64,000 nucleotides of DNA from Capnocytophaga felis (GTDB lineage: Bacteria > Bacteroidota > Bacteroidia > Flavobacteriales > Flavobacteriaceae): the NCBI RefSeq assembly GCF_009684755.1, contig NZ_BLBC01000008.1, positions 62,001-126,000 on the forward strand, given 5' to 3'. This document shows, piece by piece, positions 1 to 8,276 of this stretch. Made by a program: the position numbers and the translations under genes. Each line of letters starts with the position of its first letter. Positions within the stretch are counted from its first letter, which is position 1. The notes beneath the pieces were generated by a model. The model searched no databases. It saw nothing but the letters and a program-made list of their open reading frames with translations, and was not told the origin of the DNA.

Positions 1-121
1 CTCCTTCCGAAAATTCTCCAGAAGGAGATTGCGGCTTTGGAAGTTCAAATTTAGGGTCTAATTGTGATTCACAAGCAGTTAAGAAAGCTACTGTTGCAAA
101 TGCTAAAATTATCTTTTTCAT
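1..121 (-). CDS. Lipoprotein, N-terminal fragment (continues off the window)
   Basis: Only the first 40 or so codons are present; the gene runs off the left edge. It begins ATG at 121 with a short basic start, a hydrophobic stretch and the lipobox LTAC, so it is a lipoprotein signal peptide. After the cysteine comes a linker rich in Pro, Ser and Glu. It starts 20 bases after the stop of the DUF1735/LamG gene and is the fifth gene of the SusC/SusD operon. In comparable operons this position often holds the catalytic endoglycosidase or another surface glycan-binding protein, but nothing visible here decides between them. Confidence 0.75.
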   Translation of the reverse strand, partial: MKKIILAFATVAFLTACESQLDPKFELPKPQSPSGEFSEG

Positions 122-140
122 CTTGAATACAAATTAAAAA

Positions 141-1331
141 TTAATCGACTTTTACAGGGGTATCTTCCTCAAAAACAGTCATCTTAATGGTTTGACCATC
201 TACAGAACCTTTTTGTCCTTTCATTACTAAATCTCTTCCTTTGCCTGTAAGGTCTTTGATTTTGTTATCAACTACTTCGTTCATTTTCCAATATGCATAC
301 AAATCAGGATTTTTTTCATCAGTTTCATACATACTATCACTTATCTGTGTACCGGAGCGTGCCACGTTCCAAATTCTGACTTCGGAGAAATGAGCATTAA
401 TTCCTCGATTTCCGTTATAGCTTCGTCCTATGTAAAAGCCATCGCCGTAAGAAGAACTCAGGTCTTTAGTTGCACCGAATTCTGTTATTTTTTTGCCATC
501 TACATATATTGTTGTTTTTGAATTGTCAACCACCATAGCGATGTGATACCATTTTTTTGTTTTGAATTTGATTCCTATATCTGTGCCGCTGGCTTGCAGG
601 TGGTCGGAGTCGACACCTGAATCTCCGAAACGCATCAGGGCTTTCCCTTCTATTCCCATAAATGTGCTGATATTAGCCTCTGTTGGTGAGAATTCATCAA
701 TGTAAATAAGTCCTTCCATAGTAAAAGGCTTGCCAACAGAAAGTCTTTCTCCCGTAGGTTCCAGATATGCATCTGATTTTATGCGTATGGTTCTGTTAAT
801 TTGACCTTTTACCAATTCAACGGTGTAGAACAGCGTCTTTGAAACGTTCATTATATTGGCTCCACTTGCAGAATTCATCGTTACGGCAAACATATAAGGT
901 GTATTTTCTTTTAATTCTGGTGAAATGCTCATCTTTACGCTTCCCTCATCAGAGGTTACACTTCCCGCCTTAATGTTCAAAACGGAAGAGAGTTCAATGT
1001 CTTTTTCAGGAAATGGTAAAAATTCGGTTCCGTAGGTTTTGTTGTATTTTTCAACCTCTTGAAAATCCAACCCTAAATGTACGGAAACATCACGCATATT
1101 TTCTTTTGCCAATGCTACTACGAATTTTTCCTCTTTTTGCGTTCCCACATCGCTGATAGAGGCGGAAACGGAAGTTTTCTGAGAAAAATCGGCCTGCTTT
1201 CGGCTTGTACCCTCCAATTTATAAAGAATTGCCTGTTGCTCAAACACTTCGCCTCCTTCTTTTTCCTCATTTGAGCAAGATATTACAGAGAGGCATCCTA
1301 TTGTTATAAATATTAATTTTATGAATTTCAT
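141..1331 (-). CDS. DUF1735 / LamG-domain surface lipoprotein
   Basis: A 396-residue lipoprotein with lipobox VISC (Cys about residue 19). Residues about 25-175 look like the DUF1735 (BT_3987-type N-terminal) all-beta domain seen in glycan-utilisation operons. Residues about 185-375 look like a concanavalin-type LamG fold, with the typical strands around WYHIAMVVDN, TIYVDGKKI and FSEVRIWNVARS. No enzyme motif is visible, so it most likely binds glycan or glycoprotein at the cell surface. It lies fourth in the SusC-SusD operon, 17 bases after the GH18-like gene. The domain calls are by recognition, not by a profile search. Confidence 0.75.
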   Translation of the reverse strand: MKFIKLIFITIGCLSVISCSNEEKEGGEVFEQQAILYKLEGTSRKQADFSQKTSVSASISDVGTQKEEKFVVALAKENMRDVSVHLGLDFQEVEKYNKTYGTEFLPFPEKDIELSSVLNIKAGSVTSDEGSVKMSISPELKENTPYMFAVTMNSASGANIMNVSKTLFYTVELVKGQINRTIRIKSDAYLEPTGERLSVGKPFTMEGLIYIDEFSPTEANISTFMGIEGKALMRFGDSGVDSDHLQASGTDIGIKFKTKKWYHIAMVVDNSKTTIYVDGKKITEFGATKDLSSSYGDGFYIGRSYNGNRGINAHFSEVRIWNVARSGTQISDSMYETDEKNPDLYAYWKMNEVVDNKIKDLTGKGRDLVMKGQKGSVDGQTIKMTVFEEDTPVKVD

Positions 1332-1348
1332 TTCCGTTAATTTTTTAA

Positions 1349-2401
1349 TTAATTCCGTGATTGTAATTTACTGATGGCATTTCGTAAGGTTTTGAAAGTT
1401 ACATCGCCTTGCTTATCATAGTAATTTTTTTCGATGTGATAATACGCCACTCCTGCTTTGTTGTCTGCCTGCCAGTTTAATACGTCCATCGTACGGTTTA
1501 ATCTTCCGCCTGGAACAAAAAGTTGCGAATCGGCAAAACCTTCCGCCAAATCTTCTTCCGTGAAATCCACCGAAGGCACGTATTTGAAAGAAGCCCATTT
1601 TTGTGATTGCTCGTCAAAATTTTTAAACGATTGTTTTCCTTTTTGGCGATATACTATCCAATTGGCAGAATCAACAGGTTTAACAACCGCCGCATCATCT
1701 TTGTTATACGGATTCTCAACTACCAAAAGAAGCTTTTTTCCTTTACCTGCTTCTTTTGTGATTTCCCTTAGAAATTTATCAAAATTTTCAGCAGGATAAG
1801 CCTCGTTTAATTTCTGAGGAAACTCAATGCTGATTCCGTCAAATCCGTTTGATTTTGCAATATCAAGCAACTCATCAGCTTGCTTTTCTAACTTCTGAAT
1901 CACTGTGCTTGCTAAGTTCTCTGCAACTTCTCGTTCAAGTTCAGCAAGAATTTTTGTCTTTTCCTGATTTGTCAATCGTTCGTTGGATAGTTTCCATTCC
2001 TGTTCTTTATCCTTTTTTTGAGCATTTATCTCTTGTTCTTTTTTAGACTCATACTCTTGGAATGCGGCTTCAAAATCAATCCCCACGAGTACTTTGGTCG
2101 CTTTTTTCTGTTGAACGAATTGCATATCGTTTTTTAAAACCTCGGTTATGTTGTCATATCCGCTTTTTATTACAACGATATCCAAGCTATCGGGGGTGTT
2201 TGCTAAAAAAGCACCACTTTCCTTTCCCCAATTGTACATCATTCCCATCACGATATTTCTTTTCTCCATTTCGGTTTGGGATTTGTATTTCTTTAATGTT
2301 TCGGTGTCGATATCTCGCTGAGGAGCAATAATTTCGATTGGCTCTGTTTTACTGCATGCCACAGCCAATAACCCGAAAATAATTCCTATTTTTTTCATCA
2401 T
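1349..2401 (-). CDS. GH18-like lipoprotein (BT1044/BT3986 type), probably not catalytic
   Basis: A 350-residue protein with a short signal and lipobox AVAC (Cys 16). It resembles the GH18-related endoglycosidase-like proteins of Bacteroidota glycan operons: a predicted TIM barrel with a long Glu/Lys-rich helical insertion (about residues 110-165). The GH18 signature DGxDxDxE should fall at 188-195. Here it reads D188-G-I-S191-I-E193-F-P195, so the second Asp is Ser, the third is Glu and the catalytic Glu is Pro. I infer a glycan-binding, non-hydrolytic role beside SusD. The operon order matches my recollection of the Capnocytophaga canimorsus Gpd glycoprotein-deglycosylation locus, but orthology is not shown. 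Confidence 0.7.
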   Translation of the reverse strand: MMKKIGIIFGLLAVACSKTEPIEIIAPQRDIDTETLKKYKSQTEMEKRNIVMGMMYNWGKESGAFLANTPDSLDIVVIKSGYDNITEVLKNDMQFVQQKKATKVLVGIDFEAAFQEYESKKEQEINAQKKDKEQEWKLSNERLTNQEKTKILAELEREVAENLASTVIQKLEKQADELLDIAKSNGFDGISIEFPQKLNEAYPAENFDKFLREITKEAGKGKKLLLVVENPYNKDDAAVVKPVDSANWIVYRQKGKQSFKNFDEQSQKWASFKYVPSVDFTEEDLAEGFADSQLFVPGGRLNRTMDVLNWQADNKAGVAYYHIEKNYYDKQGDVTFKTLRNAISKLQSRN

Positions 2402-2424
2402 TAAATCTTATTTATGTGAATTAA

Positions 2425-3972
2425 TTATTTTGCCCACCAAAGGTCGGTCGCTCCGTTATCTGCTCCTCCTAACAGATTTACAGCTTCTTGGATATTTTTA
2501 AGATTGCTTCCTTCGTATTCTTTGGTGGAGAAAGGCAATCTTCGCATTCCGCCCATATCTTTTCCGTTTTGTTGAGAGATGTTTTTTACTGAACCCCCGC
2601 TTTTGTTCTCAACAGATGGAAGCAGATTTGGGTAGCCGGTTCTTCGCCATTCAGCCCAACCTTCATGCGAACCATATGGGAACATTGCAATCCATTTTTG
2701 AGTGATGATTTTTGCTAATTTTTGCTCATCTGTGGCTGTATCTTCCCAATTTACACTAATTGAAGAACTAAAAGATCTATCATCATACCCGGATTCTTTT
2801 TCATCAGAAAAAGCACCTCTTTGATTGCTGTTGGTCAAATACGCAGTGGCATCACCTGCCCCCCATTGTTCAAAGGAAAGTTTAATACCTTGTTTGTATA
2901 ACTCTTTGGCTGCACCTCCCATATTCCAGTTTTTCAAAGCTCCTTCGGCTCTTAAAAATGCAACTTCAGCTGCTGAAAAAATCATAATTGGAGAATTTTT
3001 TTGTAGATTTGGCAACGAATAGTTTTCTTTTACAAAAGTAATACTCGGAGCTCCACTTCGGCAACCGAAATACTTTTTGCCTTCACTTCGGCTTTTTACC
3101 TCGGTAAAATATTTTGCACGACGTGGGTCAGAAAAGGCGTTCATATATTCGGTAATATCGGCACTCACACGTGAATCTCCCCAAGAGTCACTTACTTTAA
3201 AGGCCGGATTATCAATAGTTTTTAGTTGTGCATTATCAGCATTGGAGGTAATTACCCCTGCGGAAACTGCCATTTCGGCATATTTTTTGGCTTCGACAGG
3301 AGCTGCTTTTGACATTCTTATGGCGATACGAAGAAGCAACGAATTGGCATACTTAATCCATTTTTGCATATCTCCTTTGTACACATTATCAAACGGAGCG
3401 TATTCCCTATCGGCTGCATCTACTTTTTTCAATCCCTCAATGGACTTTACCAATTCCTCACAAAAGCCTAAATACAAGTCCTTTTGAGAATCATACGGAA
3501 CTTTCGATTGTCCTTCCTTCATCTGTGAATAAGGAAGAGGTCCGTAAGTATCTGTCAGCCAATGTGTGATGGCGACCCTATAGATACTACCCAGTGCAAA
3601 ATAAGGTTTGTCATAATCCCCTTTAGAAATCTTTTTTAGCTCGTTATATGCTTTGTAAATTTTAGGATATGTATCATCAAACGGATAACTGAACCAATTC
3701 GCTCGTGGGTTGTATGTTTGGTAATCTCCTGTAAATTTGGTGGTTGCGTATCCGGAATAACCCGTTGCGTACAAATCAAAACACATCTGATATGAGTTTT
3801 CCTGTTCGGGAAGAATCAGTTTTTGTAAGTCAATGAGCTGATTACCTCCTTGTGGTATTCTGTCCAATTCTTTCCCTGTAATCCCATATTGATTTTGATT
3901 CATTTTCTCAAAATCTTTCGTACAACTTCCCAAGATAAGGGCAATTGAAGCTATTATGATAGGTTTTTTCAT
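2425..3972 (-). CDS. SusD/RagB family outer-membrane lipoprotein
   Basis: A 515-residue SusD-like protein that would cap the SusC transporter encoded just upstream and bind the ligand at the cell surface. The signal MKKPIIIASIALILGSC ends in a lipobox (LGSC), followed by the usual acidic start. The C-terminal half holds typical SusD elements: FSAAEVAFLRAE and the TPR-like repeats, then KIITQKWIAMFPYGSHEGWAEWRRTG-type sequence around residues 420-445. An in-frame TTG lies three codons upstream, at 3981, but the ATG at 3972 gives a normal signal peptide and is preferred. SusC ends 18 bases before this start. Confidence 0.88.
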   Translation of the reverse strand: MKKPIIIASIALILGSCTKDFEKMNQNQYGITGKELDRIPQGGNQLIDLQKLILPEQENSYQMCFDLYATGYSGYATTKFTGDYQTYNPRANWFSYPFDDTYPKIYKAYNELKKISKGDYDKPYFALGSIYRVAITHWLTDTYGPLPYSQMKEGQSKVPYDSQKDLYLGFCEELVKSIEGLKKVDAADREYAPFDNVYKGDMQKWIKYANSLLLRIAIRMSKAAPVEAKKYAEMAVSAGVITSNADNAQLKTIDNPAFKVSDSWGDSRVSADITEYMNAFSDPRRAKYFTEVKSRSEGKKYFGCRSGAPSITFVKENYSLPNLQKNSPIMIFSAAEVAFLRAEGALKNWNMGGAAKELYKQGIKLSFEQWGAGDATAYLTNSNQRGAFSDEKESGYDDRSFSSSISVNWEDTATDEQKLAKIITQKWIAMFPYGSHEGWAEWRRTGYPNLLPSVENKSGGSVKNISQQNGKDMGGMRRLPFSTKEYEGSNLKNIQEAVNLLGGADNGATDLWWAK

Positions 3973-3990
3973 CTTGTTCAAAATTATAAG

Positions 3991-6900
3991 TTAAAAATCA
4001 GCTTTGATACTCAATCCGATACTGCGTTGGCTCGGTATCATAAAATAATCTAATCCTTGTACGTAATTTCCTGTTGAAGAAACAGATTCGGGGTCAAACG
4101 GAGCCTCGCTATAAATCATACCCAAGTTACGCCCGATGACAGAAATGGTAAGCCCCATAGTATCATTCAGTATTTTCTTAGGTAATTTGTATGAAATATA
4201 GGCTTCTTGTAAACGCACATTCGTTGCCGAATATGTGTAGTATTGAGCCAATCGATTTTTTCCTCGTTCCTCGAAATAATTTCGTGTATTAACAAGGAAA
4301 CCGTTAATGAGAACTCCGCCGGCATCACGTGCCTCAGCCGAAGTTTTCGAAACCCCGTAATGGTCTAAGGCAGCTTCGGTCATTGAAATAGCTACACCTC
4401 CCAAACGAGCTGAGAACATTGCCCCGAAACTGAGATTCTTGTAGGTGAAGTCATTTCGCCAGCCCATTGTAACATCAGGAAGTACACTTCCTAACTTTTC
4501 AAAATGGCCGTTGGCAAATTCACTTTTGGTTACGTTTCCTTTTGCATCAATATAAATATTCCCATCAGAGTTACGTGTAAAATCAGCATTGGAGTACACA
4601 TCACCAAGAGATCCTCCTTTTTTAAGAATGTAACGCAATGAACCGAATGAGTTTTTGACCAAATGTTCCTTTCCTTCTTTCTCTCCCGTAACAGGATTCA
4701 CATAATCTTCCACCAATGACATAATTTCATTTTTGTTATATCCCATTGTGAAGTGGCTGTTCCAGCTAAAATCCTTAATCAACTGGAAGTCATATCCTAA
4801 CCCTAACTCAATCCCTCTGTTGCGAACATCTCCCGTTTGGAGATATATTTTGTCGTATCCTGTAGAGGGTGAAATTTCAGAACCAATTGTTTGATTTTTA
4901 GTATTTGTTTGGTAAAAAGTTGCATCCAAAGTCAATTTTCCTTTTAACCATTTGGAAGCAAGCCCTATTTCGTACGAATTGGTACGCTCTGGGAATAGCT
5001 CCCCGATTGGGAAATGCGAAACGGTTTTCCAGGTTTTGGTGTCTTGGTCAAAGGTATAAGTTGGGGTCGTTAAACTTCTATCAAAAGGCGAACCCACCGA
5101 ACTGAATGCTAATCGTACTTTCATAAATGACAGAATAGGGTTGATTTTCAATTTTGCATTTGTTGAAAACATCTCGGTTACTACTGCTGAAAGCCCCACA
5201 GAAGGATAGAAAAACGATGAATTTGGCGAATTCGCCAATTGTGAAGCCCAGTCATTACGTCCTGTTAATGTCAGATACAAATATCCGTTGTAACCTGCTT
5301 CCACGCTACCAAAAACAGATTGTGTTTGTTCTATCCATCCTACCTGACCGATTTTCGTTTTTTGTGCCCCTTGGTCTATGTTAAAAGTGTTAAACACGTT
5401 CGGAATACCATTTTCGCGAAGTGGCCCTGCTATTTGTGAGTCGTCATAGCGAGTATCTTGCAATGAAGCTCCAAGGTTAGCTGTAACCACTACATTCTTT
5501 CCTCCGAATTCAAATCGTTTTGAGAAATTCGTTAAAATATCAGCATAAGTTTGTCTTTCAGCTCCTTTTAATAATCCGAAATATCCAGTTTTACTAACAT
5601 CTAATGTTGGAGCTGTTGTGGCGTAACGTTTGTCGGTTGATTTGATATGTGAATTATCGGTACGAACTCGCCCAGCAATGTCCCATTTTTCAGTTTCTGA
5701 CCATTTTTTCAGTTCATAAGAAACTCCCAAAGCAATCATATTACGTTCCCTTTTCACGTCACGTAGATTGCGATATGCTACCCAATAGGGATTTTGAAGC
5801 GTGTAATCTCCTGTGCCATAACGCCATTGCTGTTCGTATATCTTACGAGCTGGATTGTATCTTTCAAAAGTATGTACACTTTCAAAATTTTCGCCACGAG
5901 GAAGCAAATATGCTCCAACCAAAGGATTCATATACTCTCCTTGGTTTATCATATTGCGATGGTCTTGCAAAACGTAATTTACTGAGGCATCAATTTTTAA
6001 CTTATCATCAAGCAAATGTGCTGTATTTCTGAAAGTGAAATTATAACGATTGTATTGATTGTTGGGGACAATACCTTCTGCCTGAGTGCTACTTGCGGAA
6101 AAATACGTTTGATTTTTTGCACTTCCTCCTGATAATGAAATATTATTGGTAAAGGTATGTCCTGTTTTAAAGAAATCTTTTGGGTTGTATCTTTCAAAAT
6201 TCTCTGGAAGTCTTGCCCCCCAAGATTCTACTCTTCCGTCATTTCCGTAGGTATTTTGGAATTCTGGTAGAATGAAGGGAGAAGAAACTTCGGTATTTGA
6301 TGAAAAACTAACTTGAAGTTTGCCTTCTTTTCCTTTCTTGGTGGTGATGAGAATGGCACCATTTGCTGCTGCTGACCCATAAAGTGCTGCTGCCGATGCT
6401 CCAGTAAGGACAGTCATACTTTCAATATCCTCAGGGTTTATGTCAGCAATACCTTCTGTTGAACCTGACGACTGGAAACGCCCGCTCCCTTGTGTCATCG
6501 TTGTAGAAAATAAGGGTACACCATCAATCACGTACAAGGCATTGTTTGATTTTTCAATTGATTTGGTCCCTCTCATCACAACTTTGGTTGCACCTCCAAT
6601 CCCCGAGGAACTTCGCTGAATTGTGACTCCAGCAACCTTACCGTTAAGACTGTTCACAAAGTTTGCATCTTTTACTTTGGTAAGTTCCTCACTGCCTACC
6701 TGTTGCACATTGTAACTCAACGCCTTTTCTTGGCGTTTGATGCCCAAAGCGGTTACTACCGTACCTTCCAATTGTTCCACTTCTTCTTCAAGAACAATTT
6801 TAACTCCACTACGGGCTTGGGTTACTCGTAAGGTCTGCCCTTTAAAACCAATGTATGAAAACAACAATTCTGTTTTGTCGCCCGGCACATTGATTTCAAA

Positions 6901-7152
6901 GTTTCCGTCAAAATCGGAAGTAACGCCTATTGAAGTACCTTTAACAACAATGTTTACTCCAGGCAAAGGCTCCCCGTTGGCATCTGTTACCACTCCGCTC
7001 ACTTTTTTGGTTTGCTGCTGAAAAACAATCGTTTTTACTGACAAACCATCAGTCTTCGCAAAGACCGAATCAATCCAAAATCCTCCTGCAAGAACGACTA
7101 AGAAACCCAATCGTATCATTTCTCGCATTGATTTCATTAACAAATTTGTCAT
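3991..7152 (-). CDS. SusC/RagA family TonB-linked outer-membrane transporter
   Basis: A 1053-residue SusC-type TonB-dependent transporter. The order is: N-terminal signal region to about residue 33; carboxypeptidase D regulatory-like domain (about 50-130, with VSGVVTDANGEPLPGVNI); plug domain (about 135-270, with LNGKVAGVTIQR and ALYVIDGVPLF); then a 22-strand beta barrel ending in an aromatic residue. It is the first gene of a minus-strand operon with SusD, the GH18-like and the LamG lipoproteins, so the substrate is probably an oligosaccharide released from glycoproteins. A near-perfect Bacteroidota promoter sits about 67 bases upstream of the start. Confidence 0.9.
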   Translation of the reverse strand: MTNLLMKSMREMIRLGFLVVLAGGFWIDSVFAKTDGLSVKTIVFQQQTKKVSGVVTDANGEPLPGVNIVVKGTSIGVTSDFDGNFEINVPGDKTELLFSYIGFKGQTLRVTQARSGVKIVLEEEVEQLEGTVVTALGIKRQEKALSYNVQQVGSEELTKVKDANFVNSLNGKVAGVTIQRSSSGIGGATKVVMRGTKSIEKSNNALYVIDGVPLFSTTMTQGSGRFQSSGSTEGIADINPEDIESMTVLTGASAAALYGSAAANGAILITTKKGKEGKLQVSFSSNTEVSSPFILPEFQNTYGNDGRVESWGARLPENFERYNPKDFFKTGHTFTNNISLSGGSAKNQTYFSASSTQAEGIVPNNQYNRYNFTFRNTAHLLDDKLKIDASVNYVLQDHRNMINQGEYMNPLVGAYLLPRGENFESVHTFERYNPARKIYEQQWRYGTGDYTLQNPYWVAYRNLRDVKRERNMIALGVSYELKKWSETEKWDIAGRVRTDNSHIKSTDKRYATTAPTLDVSKTGYFGLLKGAERQTYADILTNFSKRFEFGGKNVVVTANLGASLQDTRYDDSQIAGPLRENGIPNVFNTFNIDQGAQKTKIGQVGWIEQTQSVFGSVEAGYNGYLYLTLTGRNDWASQLANSPNSSFFYPSVGLSAVVTEMFSTNAKLKINPILSFMKVRLAFSSVGSPFDRSLTTPTYTFDQDTKTWKTVSHFPIGELFPERTNSYEIGLASKWLKGKLTLDATFYQTNTKNQTIGSEISPSTGYDKIYLQTGDVRNRGIELGLGYDFQLIKDFSWNSHFTMGYNKNEIMSLVEDYVNPVTGEKEGKEHLVKNSFGSLRYILKKGGSLGDVYSNADFTRNSDGNIYIDAKGNVTKSEFANGHFEKLGSVLPDVTMGWRNDFTYKNLSFGAMFSARLGGVAISMTEAALDHYGVSKTSAEARDAGGVLINGFLVNTRNYFEERGKNRLAQYYTYSATNVRLQEAYISYKLPKKILNDTMGLTISVIGRNLGMIYSEAPFDPESVSSTGNYVQGLDYFMIPSQRSIGLSIKADF

Positions 7153-7218
7153 ATTCTGATTATTTAAATTTTAATTTCAAATACTTTTTAATTTGCTATC
7201 CAATAGATAAAAGTTGTG

Positions 7219-7249
7219 CAAAGTTATGAAATCGAAACTTCATAACAAA
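7219..7249 (-). promoter_or_regulatory. Promoter of the first SusC/SusD operon
   Basis: Read on the minus strand: TTTG (7249-7246), 19-base spacer, TAACTTTG (7226-7219). This fits the -33/-7 consensus of the Bacteroidota housekeeping sigma factor exactly. Predicted start of transcription is near 7212, giving a leader of about 60 bases before SusC. Confidence 0.75.
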
Positions 7250-7426
7250 TAAAAAGAAATCTTTTTTGTTAAAAAAGTTAAATAATAGCTTATTTGTTTT
7301 CTTTCTAAGGATAAACGAAAATAAAAGAAATAAAAAGAGTGGTTTCTTACTTATCATAAGTTTATTACTGAAGAGAGTTCAAAACAGACATAATGTGCAA
7401 CGTTGTAAAGACTTATGAAAAATAAT

Positions 7427-7457
7427 TTTCTTGATAAATCGGTTTTTTGTACCTTTG
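7427..7457 (+). promoter_or_regulatory. Promoter of the coaX operon
   Basis: TACCTTTG at 7450-7457 matches the -7 box; a weaker TTTC is 19 bases upstream. The box lies downstream of an in-frame ATG at 7415, so that ATG cannot be used on this transcript and the coaX start at 7508 is supported. The rest of 7153-7507 shows only AT-rich sequence and the divergent SusC promoter. Confidence 0.65.
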
Positions 7458-7507
7458 TAGGCAGTTGTGTTGTGAAATATAATTATATCGTTTGTCCTTA
7501 TACAAAT

Positions 7508-8251
7508 ATGAATTTAGTTATCGATGAAGGAAACACAGCCGTAAAGGTGGCTGTATTTCAAAATCAAGAAAAAATATTTTTTCAAGTTTTTTCAAAAAAT
7601 AATTTTCAAAAGGAAATATTGCAAGTTGTTGATTTCGATGAAGTTGATTTTTGCATCGTAGCTTCGGTTGTGAAGAGCGTTGAAGAACGATTTTCTTTTC
7701 TAAAAGAAAAAATAAAAAGCGTTTTGTTTGTAAATTCACAAACACCTATGCCTTTTATTAATAAATATGCAACTCCTAACACTTTGGGCATTGACCGACT
7801 GGCATTGATGGGGGGAGCTGTAAGTCTGTATCCTAACCAAAACGTATTGGTAATCGATGCAGGAACTTGTATAACTTTTGATATTATGACTGCAAAAGGA
7901 GAGTATTTGGGAGGTGCCATAGCTCCGGGAATTGCAATGCGACTGAAAGCAATGCACGAATTTACCTCAAAATTGCCATTAATTCCTGAGCAGAAGAATT
8001 TTAATATTGAGAATTTTATCGGGAATTCAACGGAAAGTTGTATCCTTTCAGGTGTTTATCACAATGTAGTTCGCGAAATTGAAGGTGTTATTACACAATA
8101 TGAAGAAAAATTCAAGGACTTAACAACAATTTTAACAGGGGGCAATCATATTTATTTGGTAAACAATATAAAAAATTGCATATTTGCAAACTCGTTTTTT
8201 TTATTGGAGGGGTTGAATGCCATTTTGGAGTGGCAAAAAAGAGATAGATAA
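7508..8251 (+). CDS. coaX: Type III pantothenate kinase
   Basis: A 247-residue cytoplasmic kinase of the acetate kinase/Hsp70 fold that phosphorylates pantothenate in the first step of coenzyme A synthesis. Visible motifs are the phosphate loop MNLVIDEGNTAVK (residues 1-13), GIDR at 94-97, DAGT at 117-120 and GGAIAPG near 135-141, in the order expected for CoaX. The start at 7508 puts the family motif at the N-terminus; the longer reading from 7415 would add 31 unrelated residues and include the promoter. It leads an operon with envelope genes (outer-membrane protein, TPR protein, lptC). Confidence 0.93.
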   Translation: MNLVIDEGNTAVKVAVFQNQEKIFFQVFSKNNFQKEILQVVDFDEVDFCIVASVVKSVEERFSFLKEKIKSVLFVNSQTPMPFINKYATPNTLGIDRLALMGGAVSLYPNQNVLVIDAGTCITFDIMTAKGEYLGGAIAPGIAMRLKAMHEFTSKLPLIPEQKNFNIENFIGNSTESCILSGVYHNVVREIEGVITQYEEKFKDLTTILTGGNHIYLVNNIKNCIFANSFFLLEGLNAILEWQKRDR

Positions 8252-8276
8252 CAAAAGAACATTAGTTTTATTGTAT

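Noticed and set aside
3077-3487. 136-residue plus-strand reading frame
   Set aside because: It lies wholly antisense to the SusD gene, has no promoter and no recognisable protein character.
3973-3981. TTG start for the first SusD gene
   Set aside because: The ATG three codons downstream opens a standard lipoprotein signal; the extra residues add nothing.
5649-6032. 127-residue plus-strand reading frame
   Set aside because: Antisense to the SusC barrel; composition (many Cys, Leu, His) is that of a shadow frame.
7810-7815. G6 run in coaX as a phase-variation tract
   Set aside because: Six G are too few for high-rate slippage, and similar six-base runs occur at about 2859 and 6216; only the nine-base run stands out.
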